DNA from: JABDBK01 sp964533645
GTDB lineage: Bacteria; Pseudomonadota; Gammaproteobacteria; DSM-16500
DNA length: 6,764 nucleotides
Direction of reading: 5' to 3'
NCBI GenBank assembly: GCA_964533645.1
Contig: CAZHMQ010000107.1
Location: forward strand, 1 to 6,764
In this document: positions 5,574 to 6,764 of the stretch, one piece after another
Position numbering within the stretch: position 1 is the stretch's first letter
Layout of the letters: each line of letters opens with the position of its first letter
Notes under the pieces: generated by a model
What the model was told of the DNA's origin: nothing
Databases searched by the model: none
Seen by the model: the letters and a program-made list of their open reading frames with translations, nothing else
Made by a program: the position numbers and the translations under genes

Positions 5574-6536
5574 ATGCACGCCAATATGCGGAAAATAACA
5601 ATTTATATGTCTGCGACAAAGAGATTAATAAATGCTTTATTAATCGTCATAACATGCTTATTAATGCTAAATCTAACAGGCTGTAAGGATTATACTTATT
5701 CTTTAGGAATGCTAAATCCTAAAGGACTGGTCACTTATCAAGAACGCAAGTTATTCTTTGACACGTTAGCTCTGATGTTAATTGTTGTAATCCCCGTTGT
5801 GATCATGAGTTTTGCGTTCGTATATCACTATCAGGTATCCCATAAAATCCGAGACTATAAACCTAACTGGAGCCATAGTTATTTCTTAGAAGCTATCTGG
5901 TGGACTATACCTTGTGTCATTATTGTTGTGCTTGCCATTTTAACGTGGAAAAAAACACATGATTTAGATCCTTATACTAGACTTCCAGGCTATCAAGATA
6001 AACAGCCTATGCTCATTCAAGCCATTGCACTACCCTGGAAATGGTTATTCATTTATCCTGAGCAAAAAATCGCCACGGTGAATTATCTTGAAATACCTGT
6101 GGGTCAACAAATAGAGCTCTGGATAACAGCAGACAATGTTGCGATGAGTGCATTTTTTATCCCGCAATTAGGCAGCCAAATTTTTGCTATGGCAGGAATG
6201 CGTACACGTTTGCATTTAATTGCGGATGAAGTCGGAATCTATGATGGTCTGAATACCCAATACAATGGCGCTGGTTTTTCTGATATGCATTTTGCTGTTA
6301 ACGTAGTACAACCTGACGAAATGCAAACTTGGATAAAACAAATCAAACAAACTCCCTTAAGTTTATCAGAAACGAATTATGATAATTTATTAAAACCGTC
6401 TATAGGCGACAAACCACAATATTTTTCAGGCGTTGAAGCTGAATTATTTGACAATGCCATCATGACTTATATGCATACATTTAGCGCGAATCACCCACGT
6501 GGAAATAACGCTATTACTGATACTGAGAAGGAGTAA
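5574..6536 (+). CDS. cyoA: Cytochrome bo ubiquinol oxidase subunit II
   Basis: Subunit II of the proton-pumping quinol oxidase that passes electrons from ubiquinol to oxygen in the inner membrane. At 320 aa it is close to the E. coli length (about 315). It begins with a lipoprotein signal peptide ending in the lipobox LTGC (cysteine 37), followed by transmembrane helices at about 62-84 and 107-125 and a periplasmic cupredoxin domain. Near-identical landmarks include PNWSHS (97-102), WKWLFIYPEQ (155-164), ATVN (167-170), FFIPQLGSQIFAMAGM (194-209) and TRLHLIADE (211-219). The CuA copper ligands of cytochrome c oxidases are absent (YDGLNTQYNGAGFSDMHF at 223-240), as expected for a quinol oxidase. 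The start at 5574 is supported by AGAGG at 5564-5568. It makes the pre-lipobox region about 11 residues longer than usual; the ATG at residue 12 would give a more typical leader but has a poor ribosome site. cyoB follows two bases after the stop. Confidence 0.97.
   Translation: MHANMRKITIYMSATKRLINALLIVITCLLMLNLTGCKDYTYSLGMLNPKGLVTYQERKLFFDTLALMLIVVIPVVIMSFAFVYHYQVSHKIRDYKPNWSHSYFLEAIWWTIPCVIIVVLAILTWKKTHDLDPYTRLPGYQDKQPMLIQAIALPWKWLFIYPEQKIATVNYLEIPVGQQIELWITADNVAMSAFFIPQLGSQIFAMAGMRTRLHLIADEVGIYDGLNTQYNGAGFSDMHFAVNVVQPDEMQTWIKQIKQTPLSLSETNYDNLLKPSIGDKPQYFSGVEAELFDNAIMTYMHTFSANHPRGNNAITDTEKE
6528..6533 (+). promoter_or_regulatory. cyoB ribosome binding site inside the end of cyoA
   Basis: AAGGAG lies in the last two codons of cyoA, five bases before the cyoB ATG at 6539. 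The two reading frames are separated by two bases, so cyoB translation is probably coupled to that of cyoA. Confidence 0.85.
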
Positions 6537-6538
6537 TC

Positions 6539-6764
6539 ATGTTACAAAATTTATTCTTTGGGAAATTGACGTTAGACGCTATCCCGTATCATGAGCCTAT
6601 TCTTATAGGTGTCATGGTATTTATGGCGTTGGGTGCTTTGGGTATCGTTGCCGCACTTACTTATTATAAAAAATGGACTTATCTTTGGACTGATTGGATT
6701 TGCACCATTGATCATAAAAAAATTGGTATCATGTATTTGATACTCGCTTTTGTGATGTTATTCC
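6539..6764 (+). CDS. cyoB: Cytochrome bo ubiquinol oxidase subunit I, 5' part (partial)
   Basis: Only the first 75 codons are in the window. The product is the catalytic subunit that carries the low-spin haem b, the haem-copper centre and the proton channels. The visible part matches E. coli CyoB in register: FGKL (7-10), LDAIPYHEPI (12-21), KWTYLW (45-50), and IDHKKIGIMY (57-66), with the first transmembrane helix at about 20-42 and the second beginning near 62. The start is five residues longer than in E. coli. The window ends exactly before the residue equivalent to Arg71, which with Asp75 helps form the ubiquinol site, so none of the catalytic residues can be checked. The rest of the operon (subunits III, IV and the haem O synthase in the usual order) is expected beyond the edge. 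Confidence 0.97.
   Translation, partial: MLQNLFFGKLTLDAIPYHEPILIGVMVFMALGALGIVAALTYYKKWTYLWTDWICTIDHKKIGIMYLILAFVMLF

Noticed and set aside
1..6764. CRISPR arrays, tRNA or rRNA genes, insertion sequences, attachment sites
   Set aside because: No regularly spaced repeats, cloverleaf pattern, rRNA stretch, transposase motif or flanking target duplication was seen by eye on either strand.

Overview
The window is AT-rich bacterial DNA with dense, short-spaced genes. It ends in the start of a cytochrome bo-type ubiquinol oxidase operon (cyoA, then the first 75 codons of cyoB), whose proteins match the Escherichia coli subunits closely over long stretches. That oxidase, the base composition, an ankyrin-repeat protein and a protein with a perforin-like signature together suggest a gammaproteobacterium living in or on eukaryotic cells, such as a Legionellales/Coxiella-type organism. 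The taxonomic placement is inference; no rRNA or other marker is present.

Layout, left to right. (1) Bases 1-90 are the basic, lysine-rich C-terminal tail of an unidentified protein. (2) Bases 91-279 hold no convincing gene, but 91-180 are GC-richer and strongly C-over-G skewed, unlike everything around them. (3) A small ankyrin-repeat protein (364-1056, +) has its own clear promoter at 280-308. (4) Tail to tail with it, stop codons overlapping, lies a 413-aa cytosolic-looking PQQ-type beta-propeller protein (1053-2294, -). (5) An 89-bp divergent promoter region carries back-to-back extended -10 elements. (6) Reading right from it is a 597-aa protein (2384-4177, +) with a MACPF/perforin-like signature, followed 10 bp later by a short-chain dehydrogenase/reductase (4188-4958, +), probably one transcript. 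(7) A convergent spacer (4959-5079) contains a nested AT-rich inverted repeat. (8) A four-helix membrane protein (5080-5466, -) contains a nine-base G tract in its third helix. (9) cyoA (5574-6536, +) and cyoB (6539 to the edge, +) are tightly coupled.

How they work together: CyoA and CyoB are subunits of one respiratory complex that oxidises ubiquinol and reduces oxygen. The genes at 364-4958 look like an accessory block beside this core operon. Ankyrin repeats and a perforin-like fold both suggest contact with host proteins or membranes, but nothing in the sequence proves secretion or toxicity. The propeller and the perforin-like protein share a divergent promoter region, which is the best hint that they are related in function. 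The most worthwhile leads are the perforin-like protein, the possible phase-variable G tract and the GC-rich island.
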